Below are positions 41,011 to 49,999 of a stretch of DNA of 64,000 bases, piece after piece. A program made the translations under genes and the position numbers. The number at the start of each line of letters is the position of its first letter. Positions within the stretch are counted from its first letter, which is position 1. Below the pieces are notes generated by a model. The model saw only the letters and a list, made by a program, of their open reading frames with translations. It was not told where the DNA came from and did not search any database. The DNA is from Salinimicrobium soli (GTDB lineage: Bacteria > Bacteroidota > Bacteroidia > Flavobacteriales > Flavobacteriaceae): NCBI RefSeq assembly GCF_048323655.1, contig NZ_JBLUWW010000001.1:1169962-1233961 (forward strand). Reading direction: 5' to 3'.

Positions 41011-43251
41011 TTAGTCTCTGTCTTCGCGGTTTCCACGATCTCTGTTACCTCTAGACCGGTCGTCACGGTTTCCTCCGCGGTTATTGTCGCGTCTTCCTCC
41101 ATCACGATCTTTATCTCTTGGTGGTCTTGGAGCGTAACCTTCAGGTTTTTTGAGCAAAGCTTTTCTTGAAACCTTAGGTTTCCTGGTCTTTGGATCAATT
41201 CCGAAGTATTTTACATCAATAACATCTCCCACATTCACGATGTCGGTTACATTATCTGTACGTTCCCAGGCAAGTTCAGAAATGTGAAGTAATACTTCAT
41301 TTCCTTTGGCCTGAGTATATTCTACAACGGCACCAAAATCAAGGACCTTTACGACTTTCACTTCATATACGCTACCTACTTCAGGTTTAAAGGTAATAGC
41401 TTTAATACGCTTTTTAACTTCATCAATACCATCCTGGTTCACACCTAAGATCTCAATCACTCCCATATCTTCAACTTCTTCGATGACAATGGTAGTATCA
41501 GTTTCTTTTTGCATTTCCTGGATCACTTTTCCTCCAGGCCCAATCACAGCACCAATAAATTCTCCAGGGATCTCAATTTTCTCCATTTTTGGAGCATGAG
41601 GTTTCACATTTGGAGCCGGCTGAGCAATAGTTTCAGTAATTTTCTCCAGAATATGTAGTCTTCCTTCGCGGGCTTGTTTTAGAGCTTTTACAAGGATCTC
41701 GTATGATAGTCCTTTTATTTTGATATCCATCTGGCAGGCAGTGATCCCGTCAGCGGTACCGGTAACTTTAAAGTCCATATCTCCAAGAGCATCTTCATCT
41801 CCAAGAATGTCAGAAAGTACTGCGAAATCATCTCCCTGAGAGATCAATCCCATAGCAATACCTGAAACCGGTTTGGTTAATTGAACTCCGGCATCCATAA
41901 GGGCCATTGTACCGGCGCAAACAGTTGCCATAGAGGAGGATCCATTGGATTCCAGTACTTCAGACACCACACGAATGGTATAAGGTGAGTCATCTGGCAC
42001 CATGCCTTTAAGGGCTCTTTGTGCAAGGTTTCCATGTCCTATCTCACGTCTTGAAGTACCTCTTATAGGGTAAGCTTCTCCTGTAGAGAAAGGAGGGAAG
42101 TTATAATGCAGATAGAAAGTCTCTTCTCCCTGGAAAGTTGGAAGGTCAACCTGATTAGCTTCTCTGGAAGTTCCTAAAGTAACTGTAGCAAGCGCCTGAG
42201 TTTCACCACGGGTAAAGATCGCAGATCCATGAGTAGAAGGTAGGTAATCTACCTCACACCAGATTGGACGGATCTCGTTTGTTTTTCTTCCATCTAAACG
42301 AATTCCTTCTTTGAGAGTAAGGTCTCTAATGGCAGTTTTATGAACTTCTTTAAAATATTTAGAAATAAGAGTTCCATTCTCTTCCTGCTCCTCCTCTGAA
42401 AAAAGGGCTTTTACTTCTTCTTTAATTTCTGAAAAAGCTTCGCTTCTTTCGTGTTTGCTTAAAGCCTGTTTAGCTACGTCATAAACTTTCTGATAAGCAG
42501 CTTCGTGAACTTTTTGCTGAATGCTTTCGTCGGTTCTTGCCGTTTCGTATTCGCGGGTAGGTTTTTTACCTACAGCTTCTGCAAGGCGAACCTGTGCGCG
42601 ACACTGCTCTTTAATGGCTTCATGTGCGAATTTGATCGCTTCAGCCATTTCTTCTTCTGAACATTCGTCCATTTCACCTTCTACCATGCTCACAGAATCT
42701 TCAGAAGCACCTACCATCAGGTCGATGTCTGCTTCTTCTAGCTGTGTACGGCTTGGGTTAATAACGAACTCTCCGTTAATACGGGCTACTCTTACTTCTG
42801 AAATAGGTGCTTCAAAAGGAATGTCACTCAACTGAATTGCGGTAGATGCTGCAAGTCCTGCAAGGGCATCGGGCATTACTTCTTCGTCATGTGACATCAA
42901 CTGGATCATTACCTGAGTTTCAAACCGGTAATCTGATGGGAAAAGCGGGCGCAGAACGCGATCCACTAATCTCATTACTAAGATCTCTTCATTACTTGGT
43001 CTTGCTTCACGTTTGAAGAACCCACCCGGGTAACGACCCGCAGCGGCAAATTTTTCGCGATAATCAAGGGTCAATGGAAAGAAATCCATTGTGGTAGGAG
43101 TGTGTGAGGATACAACGGTACACAGTAATACTGCATTTCCCATTCTTAGCTCCACAGAACCGTGAGCCTGCTTGGCCAATTTTCCGGTCTCGAGGGAGAT
43201 AGTTCTTCCACCTCCGAGGTCTATGACCTCTTTAAATGTTTTTGGAATCAT
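41011..43251 (-). CDS. pnp: Polynucleotide phosphorylase
   Basis: A 3'-5' phosphorolytic exoribonuclease of mRNA decay. The 746 residues contain two RNase PH-like domains with the helical linker between them, a KH domain (GAVIGPGGKVIQEMQKET, about 565-600), an S1 domain (GSVYEVKVVKVLDFGAVVEYT...LLHISELAWERTDN) and a C-terminal tail of about 40 residues built of Arg, Gly, Asp and Asn (RGGNRDDRSRGNRDR), an RGG-like RNA-binding extension. The gene follows rpsO as in many bacteria and has a long structured leader. Confidence 0.97.
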   Translation of the reverse strand: MIPKTFKEVIDLGGGRTISLETGKLAKQAHGSVELRMGNAVLLCTVVSSHTPTTMDFFPLTLDYREKFAAAGRYPGGFFKREARPSNEEILVMRLVDRVLRPLFPSDYRFETQVMIQLMSHDEEVMPDALAGLAASTAIQLSDIPFEAPISEVRVARINGEFVINPSRTQLEEADIDLMVGASEDSVSMVEGEMDECSEEEMAEAIKFAHEAIKEQCRAQVRLAEAVGKKPTREYETARTDESIQQKVHEAAYQKVYDVAKQALSKHERSEAFSEIKEEVKALFSEEEQEENGTLISKYFKEVHKTAIRDLTLKEGIRLDGRKTNEIRPIWCEVDYLPSTHGSAIFTRGETQALATVTLGTSREANQVDLPTFQGEETFYLHYNFPPFSTGEAYPIRGTSRREIGHGNLAQRALKGMVPDDSPYTIRVVSEVLESNGSSSMATVCAGTMALMDAGVQLTKPVSGIAMGLISQGDDFAVLSDILGDEDALGDMDFKVTGTADGITACQMDIKIKGLSYEILVKALKQAREGRLHILEKITETIAQPAPNVKPHAPKMEKIEIPGEFIGAVIGPGGKVIQEMQKETDTTIVIEEVEDMGVIEILGVNQDGIDEVKKRIKAITFKPEVGSVYEVKVVKVLDFGAVVEYTQAKGNEVLLHISELAWERTDNVTDIVNVGDVIDVKYFGIDPKTRKPKVSRKALLKKPEGYAPRPPRDKDRDGGRRDNNRGGNRDDRSRGNRDRGNREDRD

Positions 43252-43518
43252 AATAAATTTTAGTTCTACCTGCCATTTGCAGGCTTGTTAAACAAAGGTC
43301 TCCCGTCTTACGGGCTGGGTTGTGTTGTTGTTGTGGGTTGTTGTAAGACCAATGAAAAACTGCCTTTTGCATTCTGATCCTGAAGACCAGGAAATGCAGG
43401 GTATTTTTGAGCTTTTAACTACCTGATTTTTTCAGGATAAAAATTTACAGAGAATTTTCTCAGAAAAAGAAGAAAAACCATTAAAATTTCGAAAAGCTTC
43501 TATTTTCAGAAGAATGGG
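43252..43518 (-). promoter_or_regulatory. Structured pnp leader
   Basis: About 270 bp between the rpsO terminator and pnp. It holds three small hairpins (CCTGC/GCAGG at 43269-43283, CCCG/CGGG at 43302-43314, CCTGA/TCAGG at 43422-43436) and a CAACAACCCACAACAACAA tract (minus strand, 43322-43345). pnp is autoregulated through its leader in E. coli; a similar role here is inference. I found no exact promoter consensus. Confidence 0.35.
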
Positions 43519-43521
43519 TAT

Positions 43522-43546
43522 AAAAAAAAGGGGCGCGAAGCCCCTT
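43522..43546 (-). terminator. Terminator after rpsO
   Basis: AAGGGGC / GCCCCTT, a seven-pair stem with loop TTCGC, followed on the minus strand by eight Ts. It separates rpsO from pnp, which therefore needs its own promoter or read-through. Confidence 0.85.
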
Positions 43547-43550
43547 ATAA

Positions 43551-43820
43551 TTATTTTCTAAGTCCTAATTCCTTAACGATTGCACGATACCTTAAGATAT
43601 CCTTCTTCATTAAATAATCCAGCAGGCTTCTTCTTTTACCTACTAACTTCACCAAAGATCTTTCGCTGTTGTAATCTTTGCGATTTCTCTTAAGATGTTG
43701 TGTCAAATGCTCAATTCTTTGAGTGAACAAAGCGATTTGCCCTTCAGCAGATCCAGTGTCTTCTTTTCCTTTACCGTGTTTTGCAAACAGTTCCTGTTTT
43801 GCCTCTTTTGTTAGATACAT
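43551..43820 (-). CDS. rpsO: 30S ribosomal protein S15
   Basis: An 89-residue ribosomal protein of the 30S platform binding 16S rRNA. It starts MYLTKEAKQELFAKHG at the ATG at 43820; the longer frame upstream is unrelated. The family core DTGSAEGQIALFTQRIEHLTQHLKRNRKDYNSERSLVKLVGKRRSLLDYL is intact. Located upstream of pnp, the conserved arrangement, with a terminator between them. Confidence 0.98.
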   Translation of the reverse strand: MYLTKEAKQELFAKHGKGKEDTGSAEGQIALFTQRIEHLTQHLKRNRKDYNSERSLVKLVGKRRSLLDYLMKKDILRYRAIVKELGLRK

Positions 43821-43932
43821 TCCAATATTAATTTTAATGATTTTTATGTATTTGACAGCTTTTCTGCCAGGCGGCAAATATACCACTTTCTGCTTAATTA
43901 ACTACAGCTAAGAAATAATTTTCAGAAAAAGC

Positions 43933-44790
43933 CTATTTTCTAATTTGTTGGTTCTGAATAAGGTCCAAATAAAGATTCACCTTGTTTTTAAGTTCTGAAC
44001 GTTTGGTTATGAAATCAAGAAACCCGTGTTCCAACAGGAATTCGGAGGTCTGGAAATCTTCCGGAAGATCTTTTCCGGTAGTATCCTTGACCACGCGAGG
44101 TCCTGCAAACCCAATAAGCGCACCGGGTTCCGCAATATTTATATCCCCCAACATGGCAAAGGAGGCAGTTGTTCCTCCCGTAGTTGGATCTGTACACAAG
44201 GAAATGTAAGGGATCTTTGCATCTGCCAACTGTGCAAGTTTTGCTGAAGTCTTTGCAAGCTGCATTAACGAGTAAGCCGCTTCCATCATTCTCGCACCAC
44301 CAGATTTAGAGATCACCATCAACGGAATCTTGTGTTCCAGGGCATAATCTGCGGCACGTGAGATCTTTTCTCCCACTACAGCTCCCATAGATCCACCGAT
44401 GAATTTAAAATCCATACAGGCTATCACAATATCCTTTCCTTTTGATTTGCCAACTGCAGTTCGAACAGCATCCTTTAAACCAGTTTTTTCCTGGGCCGCG
44501 GCAAGCCTGTCTGTATACTTCTTGGTGTCCTCAAAATTCAAAGGATCCTTGGAAGTAAGATTTTTGTCCAGTTCTTCGTACTTGTTATCGTCAAAAAGGA
44601 TCTTGAAATATTCATTACTTCCTATACGAACGTGATAACCATCTTCAGGACTCACATAAAAGTTCTTCTCCAGTTGTTCGGCGTCTACAATTTTACCGGT
44701 TGGGGATTTGTACCACAAACCTTTTGGCACATCCTTTTTGTCTTCGGTCGCGGTTTGTATCCCTTTTTGTGTTCTTCTAAACCAAGCCAT
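43933..44790 (-). CDS. accD: Acetyl-CoA carboxylase carboxyltransferase subunit beta
   Basis: Transfers the carboxyl group from carboxybiotin to acetyl-CoA with AccA, committing carbon to fatty acid synthesis. The 285 residues match AccD throughout: KDPLNFEDTKKYTDRL, DFKFIGGSMGAVVGEKI, SGGARMMEAAYSLMQLAKTSA, TDPTTGGTTASFAMLGD, GFAGPRVV. The N-terminal zinc ribbon, C-x2-C-x15-C-x2-C in E. coli, has no cysteines: the positions read K-S29-P-T-G and V-S47-P-E-D50, although the surrounding sequence aligns well. Located 56 bp after fbaA on the same strand. Confidence 0.96.
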   Translation of the reverse strand: MAWFRRTQKGIQTATEDKKDVPKGLWYKSPTGKIVDAEQLEKNFYVSPEDGYHVRIGSNEYFKILFDDNKYEELDKNLTSKDPLNFEDTKKYTDRLAAAQEKTGLKDAVRTAVGKSKGKDIVIACMDFKFIGGSMGAVVGEKISRAADYALEHKIPLMVISKSGGARMMEAAYSLMQLAKTSAKLAQLADAKIPYISLCTDPTTGGTTASFAMLGDINIAEPGALIGFAGPRVVKDTTGKDLPEDFQTSEFLLEHGFLDFITKRSELKNKVNLYLDLIQNQQIRK

Positions 44791-44845
44791 GCTCTGTTGG
44801 ATTTAATTTCTTCAGGAGCCAAAAATGGCCTTCTGAAATGTTTTT

Positions 44846-45913
44846 CTAAAGCGTATTGATATTATTAAGGTCTTCAAATGCCTTTTTCAATCTTTTCTTG
44901 AAGGTCAATTCCCCTTCACGAACCCATTTGCGGGGATCATAATGCTTTTTATTCGGAACTTCAGGGCCCTCAGGATTTCCTATTTGATCTTTCAAATATT
45001 CTCCCTTCTGCTGCATGTAGTCTCTGATCCCTTCGGTATATGCAAATTGAAGGTCGGTATCAATGTTCATTTTAATCACACCGTAACCAATTGCTTCCCT
45101 GATCTCTTCTACAGTAGATCCACTTCCACCGTGGAAAACAAAATCAATAGTGTTCTCGGCTACTCCGTATTTTTCAGAAACATAGTCCTGAGAATTTTTC
45201 AGAATGACCGGAGTTAATTTTACGTTTCCTGGTTTGTAGACCCCGTGGACATTTCCGAAGGCTGCAGCAATAGTGAATTGGTCACTGACTTTACTCAACT
45301 CTTCGTATGCGTAAGCAACCTCTTCAGGTTGGGTGTATAATTTTGAAGAATCAACATCTGTATTGTCTACTCCATCTTCCTCTCCACCGGTAACGCCAAG
45401 TTCAATTTCAAGGGTCATTCCCATCTTGCTCATGCGCTCCAGATATTTTTTGGAGGTCTCAATGTTTTCTTTAAGTGGTTCCTCAGAAAGGTCAAGCATG
45501 TGAGAGCTGTAAAGAGGTTTTCCAAACTGCTCAAAATGTTTTTCACTGGCGTCTAAAAGTCCGTCCACCCATTTGGTGAGTTTTTTTGCACAGTGGTCTG
45601 TATGAAGTATCACAGGTACACCATAAAGTTCAGCAAGCTCATGTACGTGCTTGGCTCCTGCTACGGCTCCAGCGATTGCTGCTTTTTCATTTTCGTTGGA
45701 CAAGCCTTTCCCGGCATTGAACTGGGCACCACCATTAGAAAATTGAATGATCACCGGCGAATTAAGTTCTGCAGCAGTCTCTAAAACTGCATTTATGCTG
45801 CTGCTTCCTATAACATTAACGGCTGGTATGGCGAATTTTTTACTTTTTGCGTAATTGAAGATTTCTTGTACTTCTCTTCCGGTAGCTACTCCGGGCTTTA
45901 TATTATGGCTCAT
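44846..45913 (-). CDS. fbaA: Class II fructose-bisphosphate aldolase
   Basis: A zinc-dependent aldolase of glycolysis and gluconeogenesis, 355 residues. Motifs: VILHTDHCAKKLTKWVDG (zinc-binding His and catalytic Asp), LEIELGVTGGEEDGVDN, FGNVHGVYKPGNVKL and FHGGSGSTVEEI. Length and motifs match the E. coli FbaA (class IIA) group rather than the shorter class IIB enzymes. It follows tamL by 42 bp and precedes accD on the same strand. Confidence 0.97.
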   Translation of the reverse strand: MSHNIKPGVATGREVQEIFNYAKSKKFAIPAVNVIGSSSINAVLETAAELNSPVIIQFSNGGAQFNAGKGLSNENEKAAIAGAVAGAKHVHELAELYGVPVILHTDHCAKKLTKWVDGLLDASEKHFEQFGKPLYSSHMLDLSEEPLKENIETSKKYLERMSKMGMTLEIELGVTGGEEDGVDNTDVDSSKLYTQPEEVAYAYEELSKVSDQFTIAAAFGNVHGVYKPGNVKLTPVILKNSQDYVSEKYGVAENTIDFVFHGGSGSTVEEIREAIGYGVIKMNIDTDLQFAYTEGIRDYMQQKGEYLKDQIGNPEGPEVPNKKHYDPRKWVREGELTFKKRLKKAFEDLNNINTL

Positions 45914-45955
45914 AGATTTAATTTTAGGATAACAAAAATAAGAAAATTAGTTGGG

Positions 45956-48520
45956 TTAAAAAGGATAATTGATCCCTACATTAAAGACGGCATTGGCGAG
46001 ATTATAATCTCTAAACCATCTGTTTCCCGGCTCTTGTGCCGGATCATACGTTTTGAAACCTATATCAAATCTCAAAACAAAAAAGTCAAAATCATATCGG
46101 AGTCCGAAACCGCTTCCAACGGCAATATCTTTTAGGTCGGCAAAAGAGTTAAAAGTAGAAGCTTCTTCCTCTACCACGTCGAGTACGTTCCATATGTTAC
46201 CGGCATCTATGAACAGGGCGCTGTTGAGGTCTCCGAAGAGATTGTATCTGTATTCTGCACTCAGTGCGATCTTCATGTTTGCCTCATTGAATTCATTCCG
46301 GCCACCACTGCTTCCCGGGCCCAGGTCATAAGGTTGCCATGCACGGTTGTCATTGGGTCCACCCGCAAAAAAACTTCTTATAAATGGGATGCTGTTCGAA
46401 TTGCCATAGGGAATGGCAATACCTCCAAAAGTACGAATAGCAAAAACATTTTCATTGCCCAGGTCCCAGTGTTTGATGTAATCGATCTCGGTTTTTACAT
46501 ATTGAGAAAAGTTGACTCCAAAAATGCGGTATCTGTCATTGGTCTTCTCCAGGTTAGCCAGTTTGGAAACTGCAGAGAGTAAGTTGCCGGCTGCCTCAAG
46601 CTTTACCCGAAGCCGGGAAAAGTCTTCATCATAAATGTTCTCTTTTTTGTTCAGGATGTAAGAGAAATTGGAGGCAAAGATCAGGTTATCTTCTGTCAGC
46701 CTGTTCTTTCTTTCCCTAATGTCATTTACAACCTGTTGTTGTACCCGGTTTAGTCCCTGTATTTCTCCCAATCTTGTTGCCCTTAAAAAGGCATTGGCAC
46801 CTCCCGGAATAATAAGACTGCGGGAACCGTCTTCATTAGTTAGAAAGTATTCATCATTAGCAACAATATTTTCTGCAGTTGCCACTTCATTTAATTCCTG
46901 ATAGGAATTTCGGTAAACATTGAAGTAGTTATCGGTATTGAGATTCCGGATGTACTGGATGTTTATTAGATCCAGAAGATGCGTGAGATCATCAGAAGGC
47001 AGCCACCTGTAATTCATTATGGCGGTGAGGCTCTGTTTATCCAACCCGATATTGGTCTGGGTACTTGCACCTAAACTAAACGTAGTAAAAGGGTACATGT
47101 ACTTCGGAATAAATTTTTCCGTAGAAACAGGAAAAAATATCCGGGGCAGGCTAAGATCCAAGTCTATACCGGCTTCGGTAATATCAAAGAATTTATCTTC
47201 ATCATTAGCTGCATCCTTCGAAGAACCAATGCTTCCCCTGGCGGAGATCTCCAGAATCTCAGCTCCTCTAAAAACATTTCTAATCAATAGTGAACCACCA
47301 AATCCAATTCCCACTTTTTGGATATTACTCTGGGAAACGTCAAATTCAAATCCAAGAGAGTATTTCGGTCTGGGCGTTAAAAAAATATTGGCAATAAGAT
47401 CTGTCCCTGTACTATCAGCAGGATCTGTCATATATTGAATATTGGGATACTTGAAGATCCGGAGCTGGTTTATGCGGTTATAGGTAAGCGTCCTGTCAGC
47501 ATCTGAATAAATACTACCCGGACTGATGAAGATCGCATTAGTAAGAGCTTTGGGCCTGTAGCGCAAATTGTCAAAGCTGTAGAGATGATAATCGTCGACT
47601 GAAGTTGTATCAATAACCGGTTCATCCCGATTCTCAAAAGAATAGTCGGGAAAAACATTTACCCGGCTTATCTTGTGAACTTTATAAGGAATTCTGGTTG
47701 GGGTGCCATCAACGGTGGCCTGCCTGTTTTGAATGATAACCGCAGCATTGACTTTATGCCCGGTGTTAATTGTGTCAGCCTCAAAACTTATATATTCCTG
47801 TTCGAAATGGAAGAGTCCATTATTTCTGAAAAGAGTTGTAAGCCGTTCCCGTTCAGCACCAAAATCTTGTGTTTTATATTGTTTCCCCGGTACGATCGCC
47901 GAATTTGGACTATGGACGTTATAAATAGAATCAGCCACTATTGAGGCGATCCTGGTACTTACAGAATCAATGAAATATGGCTTTTTTGGCTGTACAAAAT
48001 AATTGACTTCGGCTCTTTTTTTCTTCTTCTTCGGAATGATCTCATAACCAGTCTCTGCATTGAACCAGCCGTTATTCCAGTACCACGCTTTGAGACGGTC
48101 TGCTGATTTCTTTGTTAGCTCTTCCTTTACAATTACCGGCGCTTCCCCCGTTTCCTTGAGCCATTCGTTTATGTTGACGTAAATATTTCCCAATCTTACA
48201 ACCTGCTTTTCTGAGAGAAGATCGATCAGACGTTCTTCCCGGTTGGGTTTCTTGTGCAACCAGTGTTGGAAGATGGAGTCGGGATTTGGCTTTGCCTGGT
48301 TGTAAAGGAAAAGTTGAAGTGGCATTCCCAGAAACCTGGTGTTGGGTTCCTGGTAAAGTTGTGCGTAAATCCGTTTTTCGGAAATCTTCTCGCTGTTTAC
48401 AAAAATTGTGTTATCTGTAAGCAAATGTTCTTCAGCTGGAACTCTTTTGACCGCGTTACAAGAAGAAAGTAGAAGAAGGGTTAAAAGAATTAATGATATT
48501 TTTGCTCCAGAATATTTCAA
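45956..48520 (-). CDS. tamL: TamA/BamA-like outer-membrane lipoprotein (TamL)
   Basis: 854 residues with a lipoprotein signal (LLLLSSC, Cys21), POTRA-type repeats in the first half (about 30-400) and an Omp85 16-strand barrel at the C-terminus, with the region GIAIPYGNSNSIPFIRSFFAGGPNDNRAW carrying the surface-antigen signature and the end FNVGINYPF. The lipidated form of the Omp85 protein is the one called TamL in Bacteroidota, thought to act with TamB in envelope assembly. No tamB is in the window. Promoter within the divergent 37-bp gap with the methyltransferase gene. Confidence 0.9.
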   Translation of the reverse strand: MKYSGAKISLILLTLLLLSSCNAVKRVPAEEHLLTDNTIFVNSEKISEKRIYAQLYQEPNTRFLGMPLQLFLYNQAKPNPDSIFQHWLHKKPNREERLIDLLSEKQVVRLGNIYVNINEWLKETGEAPVIVKEELTKKSADRLKAWYWNNGWFNAETGYEIIPKKKKKRAEVNYFVQPKKPYFIDSVSTRIASIVADSIYNVHSPNSAIVPGKQYKTQDFGAERERLTTLFRNNGLFHFEQEYISFEADTINTGHKVNAAVIIQNRQATVDGTPTRIPYKVHKISRVNVFPDYSFENRDEPVIDTTSVDDYHLYSFDNLRYRPKALTNAIFISPGSIYSDADRTLTYNRINQLRIFKYPNIQYMTDPADSTGTDLIANIFLTPRPKYSLGFEFDVSQSNIQKVGIGFGGSLLIRNVFRGAEILEISARGSIGSSKDAANDEDKFFDITEAGIDLDLSLPRIFFPVSTEKFIPKYMYPFTTFSLGASTQTNIGLDKQSLTAIMNYRWLPSDDLTHLLDLINIQYIRNLNTDNYFNVYRNSYQELNEVATAENIVANDEYFLTNEDGSRSLIIPGGANAFLRATRLGEIQGLNRVQQQVVNDIRERKNRLTEDNLIFASNFSYILNKKENIYDEDFSRLRVKLEAAGNLLSAVSKLANLEKTNDRYRIFGVNFSQYVKTEIDYIKHWDLGNENVFAIRTFGGIAIPYGNSNSIPFIRSFFAGGPNDNRAWQPYDLGPGSSGGRNEFNEANMKIALSAEYRYNLFGDLNSALFIDAGNIWNVLDVVEEEASTFNSFADLKDIAVGSGFGLRYDFDFFVLRFDIGFKTYDPAQEPGNRWFRDYNLANAVFNVGINYPF

Positions 48521-48539
48521 GTATTGGTTTTAAGGTCAT

Positions 48540-48568
48540 CAAAAATACAACTTTGGTATGTTTAGCAA
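48540..48568 (-). promoter_or_regulatory. tamL promoter
   Basis: Minus strand TTG (48568-48566), 18-bp spacer, TATTTTTG (48547-48540): a consensus match. The -33 element lies inside the first codons of the divergent methyltransferase gene. Confidence 0.6.
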
Positions 48569-49286
48569 AAGCCAAATTAAATTAATAAACAGTCTGGCTC
48601 AAAAAAAGTACAGACTTAAGCATCAGCTGTTTTTGGTGGAAGGTATTAAGGCCATTCAGGAACTTCTAAAGTCTTCGTTACGGCTTCACTCGTTGTATAC
48701 CACTAAAGATATTTTTGAGACAGGAAAGGATTCCACTTTTATCATTTCTGAAGCCGAATTAAAAAAAATAAGCAGGCTAACTACCCCTCAAACGGCGTTG
48801 GCGGTTTTTCATATTCCTGAAACAATAAAGCCTTCTACAGAAGATCTGATAATAGCTTTAGATGAAGTGCAGGATCCCGGAAACCTGGGGACAATAATCA
48901 GGCTTTGTGACTGGTTCGGTATTAATAACCTGGTCTGTTCGAGTGGTACTGTAGATTGTTACAATCCAAAAGTGGTTCAGGCAACAATGGGATCCATTGC
49001 GAGAGTAAATATCTATTATACCGATCTACCGGACTTTTTGAAGGAGATGAAAGGGAAGATGCCGATCATAGGAGCCTTTTTGGAGGGACAGAATGTTTAT
49101 AAAGAAGATCTACCTTCTAAAGCTGTGCTCATAATGGGTAACGAAGCCAACGGAATTTCATCTGAAGTTGCTCAATTTATAAATGAAAAACTATTGATCC
49201 CTCAATTTGGGATGATCCAGAAAACGGAAAGTTTAAACGTAGCTACTGCAACGGCTATACTTCTGAGCGAATTCAGGAGAAGGTAG
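48558..49286 (+). CDS. SpoU/TrmH-family RNA 2'-O-methyltransferase
   Basis: 242 residues: an N-terminal substrate-binding domain (KYRLKHQLFLVEGIKAIQELL) and a C-terminal SPOUT methyltransferase with motif 1 DEVQDPGNLGTIIRLCDWFG, motif 2 IMGNEANGIS and motif 3 SLNVATATAILLSEF. The family methylates ribose in tRNA or rRNA (TrmH, RlmB and related); the exact target cannot be told. Convergent with porT, one base separating the stop codons. Confidence 0.92.
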   Translation: MFSKSQIKLINSLAQKKYRLKHQLFLVEGIKAIQELLKSSLRLHSLYTTKDIFETGKDSTFIISEAELKKISRLTTPQTALAVFHIPETIKPSTEDLIIALDEVQDPGNLGTIIRLCDWFGINNLVCSSGTVDCYNPKVVQATMGSIARVNIYYTDLPDFLKEMKGKMPIIGAFLEGQNVYKEDLPSKAVLIMGNEANGISSEVAQFINEKLLIPQFGMIQKTESLNVATATAILLSEFRRR

Positions 49287-49287
49287 T

Positions 49288-49995
49288 TTACTGAAAGGTA
49301 AAGTTAATAAAGACAGCCCGGGAAGACATTTTATCAACATTCCCTGTATATCGGCTGTTTGGATCATCATCCCTTACCAGTTCATCGTTAATGGCAAATA
49401 CTCCGCGAATCGAAGGGGTGAATTTAAAATAAAACATGTAGAGGTCAACTCCAAAGCCGATTTCATAGTAGTAGGAGTTGGTTTTCATTCTGAACTGGCC
49501 CTCGAAGTTGTCATCGGGATTATTCTCGTTACTTGATAAATTCAGAGAAGTAGAAACACCTCCTACCACAAAAGGTTTAAAATTGTTAATACGTGTAGTA
49601 GAAAACTTCAGAAGTAGGGGGACATGAACGTAAGTTGAGTTAATTTCCCGAAAAGAATCTCCATCCGCTTTGAAAAACTGAAAATTTATACGGTTAAATG
49701 CAACTCCCGGTTCCAGTCGAAGATCCAGATGCTCACTCAGTCTCATATTTCCTATTAATCCCACATTAAAGCCAATGGTGTTATCAACCGAAAAGTCCTT
49801 ACCAGTCAAAGGACTGGGTTGGTAATTAATATAGTCAAAATTAAAGTCATAGGTATTAAAGCCAAGGAAATATCCCCATGACCACCGCTGTTTATCAAAG
49901 TTGGGATTGTTTATAACGTTCTCTCCTGAGAACAGCTGGGCCTGCATTGGTAGAGCGCCGAAAATTATGATGGCGATGATAAGGAGCTTCTTCAT
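49288..49995 (-). CDS. porT: T9SS-associated outer-membrane protein PorT
   Basis: 235 residues when started at MKKLLIIAIII (ATG at 49995); the longer frame runs back into ubiE. It has a signal peptide (about 1-18), then an 8-strand beta-barrel-like sequence with SWGYFLGFNTYDFNFDY, NIGLIGNMRLSEHLDLRLEPG-like and VFINFTF at the end. PorT is required for type IX secretion in Porphyromonas and gliding bacteria. Its position directly after ubiE, 4 bp away, is the known flavobacterial arrangement, which strengthens the call. Confidence 0.88.
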   Translation of the reverse strand: MKKLLIIAIIIFGALPMQAQLFSGENVINNPNFDKQRWSWGYFLGFNTYDFNFDYINYQPSPLTGKDFSVDNTIGFNVGLIGNMRLSEHLDLRLEPGVAFNRINFQFFKADGDSFREINSTYVHVPLLLKFSTTRINNFKPFVVGGVSTSLNLSSNENNPDDNFEGQFRMKTNSYYYEIGFGVDLYMFYFKFTPSIRGVFAINDELVRDDDPNSRYTGNVDKMSSRAVFINFTFQ

Positions 49996-49999
49996 AAAA

